Shown in pieces: positions 31,882-39,910 of a DNA stretch of 64,000 nucleotides. A program made the position numbers and the translations under genes. Source of the DNA: Helcobacillus massiliensis (GTDB lineage Bacteria; Actinomycetota; Actinomycetes; Actinomycetales; Dermabacteraceae); the NCBI RefSeq assembly GCF_014191425.1, contig NZ_JACHWP010000005.1:1-64000 (forward strand), written 5' to 3'. Within the stretch, counting starts at the first letter, position 1, and each line of letters opens with the position of its first letter. The notes beneath the pieces are model-generated. The model worked only from the letters and a program-made list of their open reading frames with translations. It was not told where the DNA came from and did no database searches.

Positions 31882-32850
31882 ATGACAACTCTCGTGATCG
31901 GAGGAGCCGGTTACATCGGCTCCCATGTGACCCGCCTGCTCGCCGACCGTGGACAGGACGTCGTGGTGGTGGACGACCTCTCCACCGGTTTCCGCTCCCG
32001 GCTCGGTGAGGTGCCCCTCGTCGAGATCGACGTGACCCGCACCGGCGCCGCCGAGGAGCTCGCCGGCGTCATGCGGGAGCGCTCCGTCAGCGCCGTCATC
32101 CACTTCGCCGCCCACAAGCAGGTCGGCGAATCGGTGGCGAACCCGGAGATGTACTGGCGGGACAACATCGCAGGCCTGGCCAACGTCCTGGACGGCGCCG
32201 CCCAGGCCGGGGTGCGCGACATCGTCTTCTCCTCCTCCGCCGCCGTCTACGGAATGCCCGATGTGGACCTGGTGCAGGAGGACCTCACGCCGGAGCCGAT
32301 AAACCCCTACGGCGCCTCGAAGCTCGTGGGGGAGTGGATGCTGAAGGACGCGGAGCGCGCGCACGGCATGCGCACCGTCGGCCTGCGCTACTTCAACGTG
32401 GCGGGCGCCGGGTGGCCCGAGCTCGCCGACACGCTGGTGATGAACCTCGTGCCGATCGTGCTGGACGCCCTGGACCGGGGTGACCGCCCGAAGGTCTTCG
32501 GCGATGACTACGACACTCCCGACGGCACCTGCATCCGCGACTACGTGCACGTCCTCGACCTCGCCGAAGCGCACATCGCCGCGCTCGACTACCTCAAGCG
32601 CGACACCCGCGAGCACCGCGTGTTCAACGTCGGCACCGGCACCGGATCCAGCGTCCTGGACGTCATCAACGCCATCGCGGACGCGACCGGCACCGAGATC
32701 AATCCCGAGATCGTGGAGCGTCGACCCGGCGACCCCGCGAAGCTGGTGTGCTCCACCGACCGCATCCGCGAGGAGCTGTCCTGGAAGAGCGAGCACACCC
32801 TCGCCGAGATCGTGCAGTCCGCCGTGGACGCCCGCCGCCAGCGCGACTGA
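31882..32850 (+). CDS. galE: UDP-glucose 4-epimerase
   Basis: Interconverts UDP-glucose and UDP-galactose for cell-wall and exopolysaccharide precursors, cytoplasmic. 322 residues. N-terminal NAD motif VIGGAGYIGSH, catalytic Ser in IVFSSSAAVYG and Tyr/Lys in NPYGASKLVGEWML, YFNVAGA and DGTCIRDYVHVLDLAEAH as in GalE. ATG 31882 is 7 nt past TAGAGT. It ends 17 nt before a strong terminator and is divergent from a cell-wall LCP gene, consistent with envelope synthesis. Confidence 0.93.
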   Translation: MTTLVIGGAGYIGSHVTRLLADRGQDVVVVDDLSTGFRSRLGEVPLVEIDVTRTGAAEELAGVMRERSVSAVIHFAAHKQVGESVANPEMYWRDNIAGLANVLDGAAQAGVRDIVFSSSAAVYGMPDVDLVQEDLTPEPINPYGASKLVGEWMLKDAERAHGMRTVGLRYFNVAGAGWPELADTLVMNLVPIVLDALDRGDRPKVFGDDYDTPDGTCIRDYVHVLDLAEAHIAALDYLKRDTREHRVFNVGTGTGSSVLDVINAIADATGTEINPEIVERRPGDPAKLVCSTDRIREELSWKSEHTLAEIVQSAVDARRQRD

Positions 32851-32867
32851 GCCCCACCCCAGGCACC

Positions 32868-32914
32868 AGAACTCCCCGGACCCTGCCGCTGAGCAGGAGG
32901 GCCCGGGGAGTTCT
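32868..32914 (+). terminator. galE terminator
   Basis: AGAACTCCCCGG (32868-32879) pairs with CCGGGGAGTTCT (32903-32914); the loop contains a smaller CCTGC/GCAGG stem. It separates galE from the lipoprotein gene at 32956. Confidence 0.75.
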
Positions 32915-32955
32915 GCCTCTCGCGGCCGGTGCAGCCAGCGCCTAGCCTCGGGGGC

Positions 32956-33516
32956 ATGGACATCACTGCGGACCCCCGCCTCCACCGACGCCGCCTCCTC
33001 GGCGCCTGCGCATCGCTGAGCATCCTCGCGCTCGCCGCCGCATGCGGGACCCGTCGGCCCACCACCGGCCCCAGCGGCGCCGCCCCGACCGACCCCGCGA
33101 CCCCCTCACCGTCACCCGCCCCCACCGTGCGCGGCATCCCCTTGACGGAGGTCCCCGACCCGATCGAGCTCGGCATCGGGGAGAGCATCTCCATCGAACT
33201 GGGGCACTCCCACCCGTCCGTGGGCATGCAGTACTACGTGGTCATCGGCGATCAGCGCCACAGCTCCCGCATCGATGATCCCACCATCGGCGCCGAGATC
33301 ACCCACATCTCGGCTGACCCGGGGCCGATTGAGCCCGGTGGGGACCGCGGCCACAGCGTCCTCACCATCACCGGCACCGCCCCCGGCGAGCAGGAGGTCC
33401 GGGTGCTCTACTGCTTCCAGTCCGCGCCGGACCAGAACGGCTCCTGCGACCAGAAACGGGTGGGCAGCGCCGAAGGACTCACCGATGAGACCTTCCGCGT
33501 CCGGGTGGAGGAGTGA
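32956..33516 (+). CDS. Putative Tat-type lipoprotein, 186 aa (paralogue 1)
   Basis: Signal HRRRLLGACASLSILALAAAC combines a twin-Arg-like start with lipobox LAAAC. A Thr/Pro/Ser linker leads to a beta domain with HSHPSVGMQYYVVIG and a C-terminal VRVLYCFQSAPDQNGSCDQK, where two Cys may pair. It is paralogous to the next protein. ATG 32956 is 7 nt after TAGCCT (32943-32948), a leaderless start. Function unknown; presumably on the outer face of the membrane. Confidence 0.75.
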   Translation: MDITADPRLHRRRLLGACASLSILALAAACGTRRPTTGPSGAAPTDPATPSPSPAPTVRGIPLTEVPDPIELGIGESISIELGHSHPSVGMQYYVVIGDQRHSSRIDDPTIGAEITHISADPGPIEPGGDRGHSVLTITGTAPGEQEVRVLYCFQSAPDQNGSCDQKRVGSAEGLTDETFRVRVEE

Positions 33517-34085
33517 GCATGATGGACACGACGCACCTGAACCGCCGCATGCTGCTCGCATCCGTCGGCGCCCTGGGCATCACCACTGCGACCACCGGCT
33601 GCGGCATGCTCGGCATCACCCGCGGCAGCCGGCCCGGGCTCGAGGGGGCGCCCAGCGACAAGCGGCCCGGGCTCGATGGGGTGCCCAGCGAGGTGGAGCC
33701 GGTTCTGCACAGCGATGTCAGCGGCCCCCTCGAACTCTGGAAGCGGGAGAACGCCCTCATCGACCTCGGTGTCTCCCACCCGTCCGTCGGGAAGGGCTTC
33801 AGCATCGTCGGAGCCGTCGACGGCGTCTACCGCGACAGCATCCTGGAAGCTCGGGTCCGCCACGTCTCGAAGGAGCGGAACAACGGCGCCGGTGGCCGCG
33901 CCGGTGGCGACGGAGGCCGCTCCTACCTGCACGTGTGGGCGAACGGCGGCATTGCCGGCACGGTCGATCTGCGGGTGGTCTACTGCTTCCGCGATCGGCC
34001 CGACCAGAACGGGACGTGCGATCAGACCTACGCCAGGCCCGGCGAGGACGTCGTCGATACGACGTTCACGATCCGCGTCATGTGA
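33513..34085 (+). CDS. Putative lipoprotein, 190 aa (paralogue 2)
   Basis: Signal NRRMLLASVGALGITTATTG with lipobox TTGC. The mature protein shares the blocks SHPSVGKGF and VRVVYC-like VDLRVVYCFRDRPDQNGTCD with the preceding protein, so this is a tandem duplication. A short internal repeat RPGLEGAPS/RPGLDGVPS follows the lipobox. GTG 33513 overlaps the previous stop; ATG at 33519 or 33522 are alternatives. Its 3' end overlaps the convergent ilvA gene by 8 nt. Function unknown. Confidence 0.72.
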   Translation: MSMMDTTHLNRRMLLASVGALGITTATTGCGMLGITRGSRPGLEGAPSDKRPGLDGVPSEVEPVLHSDVSGPLELWKRENALIDLGVSHPSVGKGFSIVGAVDGVYRDSILEARVRHVSKERNNGAGGRAGGDGGRSYLHVWANGGIAGTVDLRVVYCFRDRPDQNGTCDQTYARPGEDVVDTTFTIRVM

Positions 34086-35406
34086 GGTAGCGGTACATCG
34101 GGTCCATCGGGTCGATCCGCTCGATCGGCATGTTCGACGTTGCGATCCGTGCCAGCAGCGGCTCCAGGTTCTCCCGGGCGCCCAGTTCGATGCCGACCAG
34201 CGCCGGCCCCTGTTCACGGTTGTTCCGCTTGATGTAGTCGAACAGGACGATGTCGTCGCCCTCGCCGAGGACCTGGTCGAGGAACCGGCGCAGCGCGCCC
34301 GGCTCCTGCGCGAACGTCACCAGGAAGTAGTGCTTCAGTCCCTCGTGCACAAGGGATCGCTCCACCACTTCGTTGTAGCGGGACACATCGTTGTTGCCAC
34401 CGGAGACCACCACCAGGATGTCCCCGTCGGCCTCCCCTTCGGGGCGGGCGGCGGCCGACGGGTCCTGCCCCTCAGCCGTTGCCTCCCCGGGGACGGCGCG
34501 GGTGGCGACCGCGGTGGCCGCCAGCGCACCCGCGGGCTCCGCGATGATGCCCTCCACCTGGTACAGGTTCAGCATCTCGGTGCAGACAGCGCCCTCTTCG
34601 ATCGCGATCAGCTCCGGTGCGATTCGGTCCACCAGCTCCAGGTTGGCGCGGCCGGCGCGGCGCACCGCGGCGCCGTCGATGAACGAGTCGATCTCCGCGA
34701 GGGTGACCGGCTTGCCCTGCCGCACCGCGGTCGCCATCGACACGGCACCGGCGGGCTCCACCCCGACGAGGCGGACCGACGGCATGCGCTCCCGCAGCCA
34801 CGCGCCGGTACCGGCGATCAGACCGCCGCCGCCGACGGGCACCACGACAGTGCCGATCTCGCTGCCGAACTGCTCGCGGGCCTGCGCGACTGCTTCGCGC
34901 ACCACCGTGCCCTGACCGGTGATGACAGTCGGGTCGTCGAACGGCGGCACCATCGTGGCGCCGGTGCGCTCCGCATCGGTGTGGGCGGCCTCAGCGGCGT
35001 CGTCGAACGTGTCACCGGTGAGGACCAGCTGCACCCATTCGCCGCCGATGGCGAGGATGCGCTCCCGCTTCTGCTTCGGGGTGCGGGTGGGGACGTAGAT
35101 GCGGCCCTGGATCTTCAGCCGGTTGCAGGCGAACGCCACGCCCTGCGCATGATTGCCGGCGCTGGCTGTCACCACACCGGCGGTCCGCTGTTCCGGCTCG
35201 AGGCCCGCGACGAACAGGTAGGCGCCGCGGATCTTGTAGGAGCGCACCGACTGCAGGTCCTCCCGCTTGAGGAACACGTTGCGGCCCGCGATCTCCGAGA
35301 GCCGATGGGAGCGCTCCAGCGGGGTGCGGCGGACGACTCCGGTGAGGATCTCCGCGGCCTGGTCGATAGCGTCCGCGGTGACGTCGGCGGGGGATTCGAT
35401 TCTCAC
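34078..35406 (-). CDS. ilvA: Threonine ammonia-lyase (threonine dehydratase)
   Basis: PLP enzyme converting threonine to 2-oxobutanoate, first step to isoleucine. 442 residues. PLP lysine in [24 protein letters not shown], the glycine loop [11 protein letters not shown] and SGGNND match the type II family. A single C-terminal ACT-like region ([20 protein letters not shown]) gives the short, corynebacterial-type architecture. An Ala/Gly/Glu-rich insertion of about 25 residues ([20 protein letters not shown]) is unusual. Its start is coupled to the ispF stop (ATGA overlap at 35403-35406). Confidence 0.93.
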   Translation of the reverse strand: MRIESPADVTADAIDQAAEILTGVVRRTPLERSHRLSEIAGRNVFLKREDLQSVRSYKIRGAYLFVAGLEPEQRTAGVVTASAGNHAQGVAFACNRLKIQGRIYVPTRTPKQKRERILAIGGEWVQLVLTGDTFDDAAEAAHTDAERTGATMVPPFDDPTVITGQGTVVREAVAQAREQFGSEIGTVVVPVGGGGLIAGTGAWLRERMPSVRLVGVEPAGAVSMATAVRQGKPVTLAEIDSFIDGAAVRRAGRANLELVDRIAPELIAIEEGAVCTEMLNLYQVEGIIAEPAGALAATAVATRAVPGEATAEGQDPSAAARPEGEADGDILVVVSGGNNDVSRYNEVVERSLVHEGLKHYFLVTFAQEPGALRRFLDQVLGEGDDIVLFDYIKRNNREQGPALVGIELGARENLEPLLARIATSNMPIERIDPMDPMYRYLT

Positions 35407-35897
35407 GGGGTGCCTCCTTCGGGCAGGACGAGGGCGGTGGCGACGGCGGCGACGCCCTCGCCGCGGCCGGTGAGGCCGAGCCCGTCCGTGGTGGTGCCGG
35501 CGATGGACACGGGTGCGCCGAGCGCTTCGCTCAGCACCTCGGTCATCTCCTGCCGACGGGGCGCCAGCTTCGGTCGGTTACCGATCACCTGCACGGACGC
35601 GTTGAGGATCTCGAAGCCGGCGGCGCGGACCCGGCGGGCGGCTTCGCGGACGAGGCGCTGCCCGGAGGCGCCGGCGAACTCCGGGTCATCGGTGCCGAAG
35701 TTGGAGCCGAGGTCGCCGATGCCGGCGGCGGAGAACACGGCATCGCAGACGGCGTGGGCGGCGACGTCCGCATCCGAATGGCCCACGAGGCCGACTTCGC
35801 CCTCGAAGAGGACACCGCCGATCCACAGGGGACGGTCGGAATCGGGAGCGGCGAAGGCGTGCACGTCCGTGCCGATGCCGATGCGCGGGTGGGCCAT
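35403..35897 (-). CDS. ispF: 2-C-methyl-D-erythritol 2,4-cyclodiphosphate synthase
   Basis: MEP isoprenoid pathway enzyme, trimeric, Zn-dependent. 164 residues with the metal site GIGTDVHAF, the second His in [17 protein letters not shown] and [14 protein letters not shown], and C-terminal [17 protein letters not shown]. The stop overlaps ilvA. In many actinobacteria ispF follows carD-ispD; here an EIIB-like gene, an inverted ispD and an ispD-like gene lie between carD and ispF. Confidence 0.94.
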   Translation of the reverse strand: MAHPRIGIGTDVHAFAAPDSDRPLWIGGVLFEGEVGLVGHSDADVAAHAVCDAVFSAAGIGDLGSNFGTDDPEFAGASGQRLVREAARRVRAAGFEILNASVQVIGNRPKLAPRRQEMTEVLSEALGAPVSIAGTTTDGLGLTGRGEGVAAVATALVLPEGGTP

Positions 35898-35936
35898 GGG
35901 AGTCCTTCCACAGCGGGGACGGGGAACCAGGTCAGT

Positions 35937-36227
35937 CTAGGCGGCGCCGTGCGCCCGGATCAGATCGACCAGCGAATCGATGACGTGGTCGGAACCGGTG
36001 CCCAGCAGCAGCGGCATCCCGGACACGACCGGGATCCCGAGTGATTCGGGCAGCTCCACGGTGGAGACCACGATGTCCGCGCTGAAATAGGGGGAGAGAA
36101 GGTCCATCACGGTGGCCTGACGGACACGGGCGGCGATGTCCCGTTCGGCCAGGCAACGGCGGACCTCCTGGGTCAGGCGCACCGAGGTGGCGACACCGGA
36201 TCCCCCGACAATGGCAATCGTGAGCAA
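35937..36227 (-). CDS. GatB-like PTS EIIB domain protein lacking the phospho-cysteine
   Basis: About 97 residues. It aligns along its length with galactitol-type EIIB: start LTIAIVGGSGVATSVRLTQE corresponds to VACGGAVATS, and IPVVSGMPLLLGTGSDHV to the IPLVHGMP region. The position of the phosphorylated Cys is Gly (ATT GTC GGG GGA), so it should not pass phosphate. No EIIA or EIIC gene is nearby. The start is uncertain: TTG 36227 fits the fold; the frame stays open to 36323. TAGGGT at 36291-36296 may be its promoter. Confidence 0.7.
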   Translation of the reverse strand: MLTIAIVGGSGVATSVRLTQEVRRCLAERDIAARVRQATVMDLLSPYFSADIVVSTVELPESLGIPVVSGMPLLLGTGSDHVIDSLVDLIRAHGAA

Positions 36228-36366
36228 CAGGGTTCTTTCGCGAAGCGTGGACGTGGCAGTGGAGCGCTGTGGTTCTCCCCACCCTATGACACTGTGTGAA
36301 CCGGCGCGAGTGGACCCGACCACGTGCGCCCACCGCTGCGGCCCGCCTCTGGATGCGCTCGCCGCC

Positions 36367-36372
36367 TACACT
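36367..36372 (+). promoter_or_regulatory. -10 box of ispD
   Basis: TACACT ends 6 nt before the GTG at 36379, predicting a leaderless ispD mRNA. Confidence 0.55.
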
Positions 36373-36378
36373 GGAGGG

Positions 36379-37170
36379 GTGAGTGACCACCGCCCCGCTG
36401 CTGCGCCTGCCCCGAGCCCACCTGTTCGCGGCGGCGCTGACCGGCCCCTCGCCGCCGGAGTGGTCCTCGCCGGCGGCAGCGGGTCCCGCTTCGGCGCCGG
36501 CATCAACAAGGCATTCCTCACCCTCGCGCACCGCAGCATCGCCAGCTGGTCCCTGCTCTCGATGGCGGCGGTGGACGGCATCGGCCCCCTCGTGTTCGTG
36601 GTCCGCCCCGAAGACCGCGACCACGCCGAGCACACGGTGGCCCGCGAACTGGGGGAGCGGCGTGTGGAGATCATCGGCGGCGGCGCCACCCGCCAGGAGT
36701 CCGAGCTGCAGGCGCTGCGCCACCTCGCGGACCGCATCGAGAGCGGCGCGGTGGACACCGTGCTGATCCATGACGCCGCCCGGCCGCTCGTCTCCCGCGG
36801 CCTCATCGCCACGGTCCTGCGCACGGCGCGCCGCCACGGCGGGGCGCTGCCCGGATTCCATGCGGACGACATCGCGGCGCTCGCACCGAGCGACGGCGCG
36901 GACCGGCTCGCCGCCGAGCAGCCGTTGGGCGACCTGATCCGGGTGCAGACCCCGCAGGGCTTCCGTGCCGATGCGCTCCTGGAGGCCTACGAAGCAGCGG
37001 CCCGCGACGGGTTCGCCGGCACCGACACCGCCTCCTGCATCGAGCGGTACACCACCACCCCCGTGCAGTGGGTGCGCGGGGAAGCGGAGAACTTCAAGAT
37101 CACGTTCGCGCAGGACCTCGCGCTCGCCACCGACGTGGTGCGCGCCCACGGACTCGCCCCCGGCCGCTGA
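36379..37170 (+). CDS. ispD: 2-C-methyl-D-erythritol 4-phosphate cytidylyltransferase (canonical)
   Basis: MEP pathway enzyme that forms CDP-methylerythritol from CTP. 263 residues with the full nucleotide-binding signature GVVLAGGSGSRFGAGINKAF, GGATRQESELQAL, LIHDAARPLVS, IRVQTPQGFRADALLEAY and the C-terminal GEAENFKITFAQDLALA. A Pro/Ala-rich N-terminal extension of about 25 residues precedes it. GTG 36379 is chosen from the -10 spacing. It is opposite in orientation to carD and ispF, so has been relocated or inverted relative to the usual carD-ispD-ispF order. Confidence 0.92.
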   Translation: MSDHRPAAAPAPSPPVRGGADRPLAAGVVLAGGSGSRFGAGINKAFLTLAHRSIASWSLLSMAAVDGIGPLVFVVRPEDRDHAEHTVARELGERRVEIIGGGATRQESELQALRHLADRIESGAVDTVLIHDAARPLVSRGLIATVLRTARRHGGALPGFHADDIAALAPSDGADRLAAEQPLGDLIRVQTPQGFRADALLEAYEAAARDGFAGTDTASCIERYTTTPVQWVRGEAENFKITFAQDLALATDVVRAHGLAPGR

Positions 37171-37224
37171 CGCGTCTGATCCGGCGCCGCGAACGGCCGC
37201 GGTCGCCGAAGAGTGCTGATCCGC

Positions 37225-37920
37225 TCAGGCGGGCCGACGGGGCCCGGACGTGTCACGGGCCAGCCCCAGCGCGATCTGCGCACGCCACAGGGACAGCTCA
37301 TCGGTCATCGGCTCACCCGCATGGGAGCCGTCCACGACCACCACGTCAGCGCCGATCGCCTGCATCTCCCGCACCGCCGACTGCGTGGTCCACTCATGCT
37401 CCAGCGCCCGCTCCAGCAGATGCAGATCCACCACGATCGGGGACTGCAGAGCGGTCAGCGACGCCCGCTCGATATTGGTCAGCTGGTCGCCCCGCACGCT
37501 CTTCACCGAATCCGTCACCGGGATCCCCGGCACCGCACAGACGGCGCCGTCGCGCCACGCCTGCACAACGGAGCGGACCGTCGCCTCGGTGGTGAGGGGA
37601 CGGCCCGCGTCATGCAGCAGGACTCCGTCGGCCCCCTGCCGGCGCGCCCACTGAGCGAGCGCGCGGCAGACGTCCTGCGGGTGAGCGGTCGCGGCGGCCA
37701 GCGCCGCCGTCCCCGCGATCTCGGCGTGGTCACTGCTCGCACGGCCGGGGGCGGCCGTGATCAGGCCGACGCGGCCGCCGGCGACCGACGGATCCACCAC
37801 GCTGTCCAGGGAGCGCACGGCCCGCTGGACAAGCGACATCCCGCCCAGGATGCGCCCTCCGGGAACGTCGGAGGAGTCAGCGCTCGCGGCGCTGACGGCA
37901 CATGCCAGACGGGATGTCAT
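37225..37920 (-). CDS. Degenerate IspD-like protein downstream of carD
   Basis: 231 residues, related to IspD by GVLLHDAGRPLTTEATVRSV and VCAVPGIPVTDSVKSV, but the N-terminal CTP-binding loop is replaced by ACAVSAASADSSDVPGGRIL, and the TPQxF and NxKxT motifs are gone (LQSPIVVDLHLLERAL instead). It starts 17 nt after carD on the same strand, the classical ispD position. Catalysis seems unlikely; a regulatory or other nucleotidyl-transfer role is open. The reading frame is intact, so it is not an obvious pseudogene. Confidence 0.8.
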   Translation of the reverse strand: MTSRLACAVSAASADSSDVPGGRILGGMSLVQRAVRSLDSVVDPSVAGGRVGLITAAPGRASSDHAEIAGTAALAAATAHPQDVCRALAQWARRQGADGVLLHDAGRPLTTEATVRSVVQAWRDGAVCAVPGIPVTDSVKSVRGDQLTNIERASLTALQSPIVVDLHLLERALEHEWTTQSAVREMQAIGADVVVVDGSHAGEPMTDELSLWRAQIALGLARDTSGPRRPA

Positions 37921-37937
37921 CAGCTGGTCAGCTGGGC

Positions 37938-38438
37938 TCAGGATGCGAGGACCTCGTCGAGGATCTCGTCAGCGCGCTCCTGGTCGACGTCCTCGGCGAG
38001 CGCGAGCTCGCTGGTGAGGATCTGGCGAGCCTTGGAGAGCATGCGCTTCTCACCGGCGGACAGGCCGCGATCCTGGTCGCGGCGCCACAGATCGCGGACG
38101 ACCTCGGCGACCTTCTTGATGTCACCGCTCGCCAGCTTCTCAACATTCGCCTTGTACCGGCGGGACCAGTTGGTCGGCTCCTCAGTGTGCGGCTGACGGA
38201 GGACATCGAAGACCTCCTCGAGACCCTTCTTGTCCACGACATCGCGGACACCCACGAGCTCAGCGTTCTCCGCCGGAACCTCGATGGTGAGGTCGCCCTG
38301 CGCCACCTTCAGCTTGAGGTAGGTGCGCTCGACGCCCTTGATGGTGCGCTGGTTGACCTCTTCGATCAGAGCAGCGCCGTGGTGTGGGTACACAACGGTC
38401 TCGCCCACAGAGAAATTCATGTCATCGGCCCCTTTCAT
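37938..38438 (-). CDS. carD: CarD-family transcriptional regulator
   Basis: RNA polymerase-binding factor that stabilises the open complex, acting at many promoters including rRNA. 166 residues. RNAP-interaction domain [39 protein letters not shown], then the helical DNA-binding domain with [55 protein letters not shown]. Start ATG 38438 (MKGADDMNF) lies 7 nt after TAGGAT (38446-38451, minus strand), a leaderless start; ATG 38420 with an AAGGGG site is an alternative. Confidence 0.94.
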   Translation of the reverse strand: MKGADDMNFSVGETVVYPHHGAALIEEVNQRTIKGVERTYLKLKVAQGDLTIEVPAENAELVGVRDVVDKKGLEEVFDVLRQPHTEEPTNWSRRYKANVEKLASGDIKKVAEVVRDLWRRDQDRGLSAGEKRMLSKARQILTSELALAEDVDQERADEILDEVLAS

Positions 38439-38445
38439 CCGCTCT

Positions 38446-38451
38446 ATCCTA
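38446..38451 (-). promoter_or_regulatory. -10 box of carD
   Basis: TAGGAT on the minus strand, 7 nt before ATG 38438. The remaining 38452-38658 is the leader of the divergent lipoprotein gene, with a possible plus-strand TACCCT near 38605; I see no gene there. Confidence 0.6.
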
Positions 38452-38658
38452 GCAAACCCCCGATGTGCTAGGGTGTGCGCTCCACATCACGGCGAGCCCG
38501 TCCCACGGCCCGCCCCCGCGGGGAGGACGGGGCCGGGCGGGGTGTCGGCGCCCACGCGCGGGGCATGCCAGGTCGAACCGATGACGCCCTGAGAATACTG
38601 GTACCCTTGGGAGGTCGAAGGCCGCCCGGCCGTCCCTTTCCCCTCCCGAGGAGTGAGC

Positions 38659-39177
38659 GTGAAGATCCGTCGCCCGTCTGCCCGCATCGCCGCAGCGGTC
38701 GCCTCCGTCGGCATCGCAGTCGTGATGTCCGGCTGCAGCAACCTGAACCCCATTCAGACCCACGAGTTCTACCAGTCCGCGGAGGGCACTGTCGCGAACG
38801 TGTACCCCGCTGGTCCGGGTGAGCCCGTCGGCCTGCGCAACATGCTGATGATCAAGACGGACGACGGCGCGGGCCTGTTCACCGGCACCCTCTCCAACGA
38901 CACCGCCGAGGAGCAGACCGTCCAGCTGACCGGCAAGGCCGGCGACACCGAGCTCTTCTCCGAGACCGTCACCATCCCCGCCAACGGCACCGTCGACCTC
39001 GGCGAAGGGGAGCACCAGGCGATCAAGGTCGACCAGCTGTCCGGCATCGAAGCCGGTGACAACATGCAGGTCACCTTCTCCGCCGCCGGTTCCGAGGACA
39101 CCGTCACCGTGGCGGTCCTCGACACCTCCCTGCCGTACCTCAAGGAATACGTCGAGGGCCTCACCACCCAGCAGTGA
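38659..39177 (+). CDS. Hypothetical lipoprotein, 172 aa
   Basis: Lipoprotein signal MKIRRPSARIAAAVASVGIA with lipobox MSGC. The mature part is a beta-sandwich-like domain (EGTVANVYPAGPGEPVGLRN; ETVTIPANGTVDLGEGEHQA), resembling the small copper/DUF-type lipoproteins common in actinobacteria, but no metal ligands stand out. GTG 38659 is preceded by GGAG at a 5-nt spacing; GTG 38653 is possible. It converges on regX3. Function unknown. Confidence 0.8.
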   Translation: MKIRRPSARIAAAVASVGIAVVMSGCSNLNPIQTHEFYQSAEGTVANVYPAGPGEPVGLRNMLMIKTDDGAGLFTGTLSNDTAEEQTVQLTGKAGDTELFSETVTIPANGTVDLGEGEHQAIKVDQLSGIEAGDNMQVTFSAAGSEDTVTVAVLDTSLPYLKEYVEGLTTQQ

Positions 39178-39192
39178 GACCCTCGTCGCTGT

Positions 39193-39209
39193 GACCGGCC
39201 GGCCCGGTC
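39193..39209. terminator. Short hairpin between convergent genes
   Basis: GACCGG-CCGGC-CCGGTC, overlapping the regX3 stop codon. It could terminate the lipoprotein gene (+) or serve both strands. Confidence 0.4.
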
Positions 39210-39909
39210 AGGCGTCCTCGAACTTGTATCCGAGCCCGCGCACCGTCACCAAGGTGCGCGGGTTCTTCGGATCCTCCTCGATCTTCGAGCGCAGGCGCTT
39301 CACATGCACGTCGAGGGTCTTGGTGTCCCCCACATAGTTGGAGCCCCACACGCGGTCGATGAGCTGACTGCGGGTCAGCACGCGGCCGGCATTGCGCAGC
39401 AGGAACTCCAACAGGTCGAACTCCTTCAGCGGCAGCTGCACGCGCTCACCGCGCACGCTCACCACGTGGCGCTCAATGTCCATCCGGATGCCGGCGGCTT
39501 CGAACACGCCGTCGTCCTCCGCCTCATCCGCGGCCGCACCGGCAGCGTCAGTGCCGCGGCGCAGCGCCGCCTTCACGCGCGCCATCAGTTCACGGGACGA
39601 GTACGGCTTCGTCACGTAGTCATCGGCGCCGAGCTCCAGACCGAGGACCTTGTCGAACTCGTCGTCCTTCGCGGTCACCATGATGACCGGGACGCTCGAG
39701 GTGCGGCGGATCTCGCGGCACACATCCGTTCCGCTCATGCCGGGCAGCATGAGGTCCAGCAGGACCAGGTCCGCGCCGTGACGGTTGAAGATCGCCAGAC
39801 CGTCCACGCCGTTGTCCGCAACTGCCACCTCATGGCCCTCACGCTGCAGGGCGTAGCTGAGGGGATCCGAGAACGACTCTTCGTCTTCGACGACAAGGAT
39901 GCGGGCCAT
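39208..39909 (-). CDS. regX3: OmpR/PhoB-family response regulator, RegX3-like
   Basis: 233 residues. Receiver domain with VVEDEESFSDPLSYAL, phospho-Asp in LVLLDLMLPGMSG and Lys in DYVTKPYSSRELMAR, then a winged-helix output domain (LPLKEFDLLEFLLRNAGRVL; LDVHVKRLRSKIEEDPKNPR; VRGLGYKFE). The very close match to RegX3 and the adjacent SenX3-like kinase suggest phosphate-starvation control. The PiT transporter at 58593-60221 would be a plausible target (inference). It starts 1 nt after the kinase stop. Confidence 0.92.
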   Translation of the reverse strand: MARILVVEDEESFSDPLSYALQREGHEVAVADNGVDGLAIFNRHGADLVLLDLMLPGMSGTDVCREIRRTSSVPVIMVTAKDDEFDKVLGLELGADDYVTKPYSSRELMARVKAALRRGTDAAGAAADEAEDDGVFEAAGIRMDIERHVVSVRGERVQLPLKEFDLLEFLLRNAGRVLTRSQLIDRVWGSNYVGDTKTLDVHVKRLRSKIEEDPKNPRTLVTVRGLGYKFEDA

Positions 39910-39910
39910 G

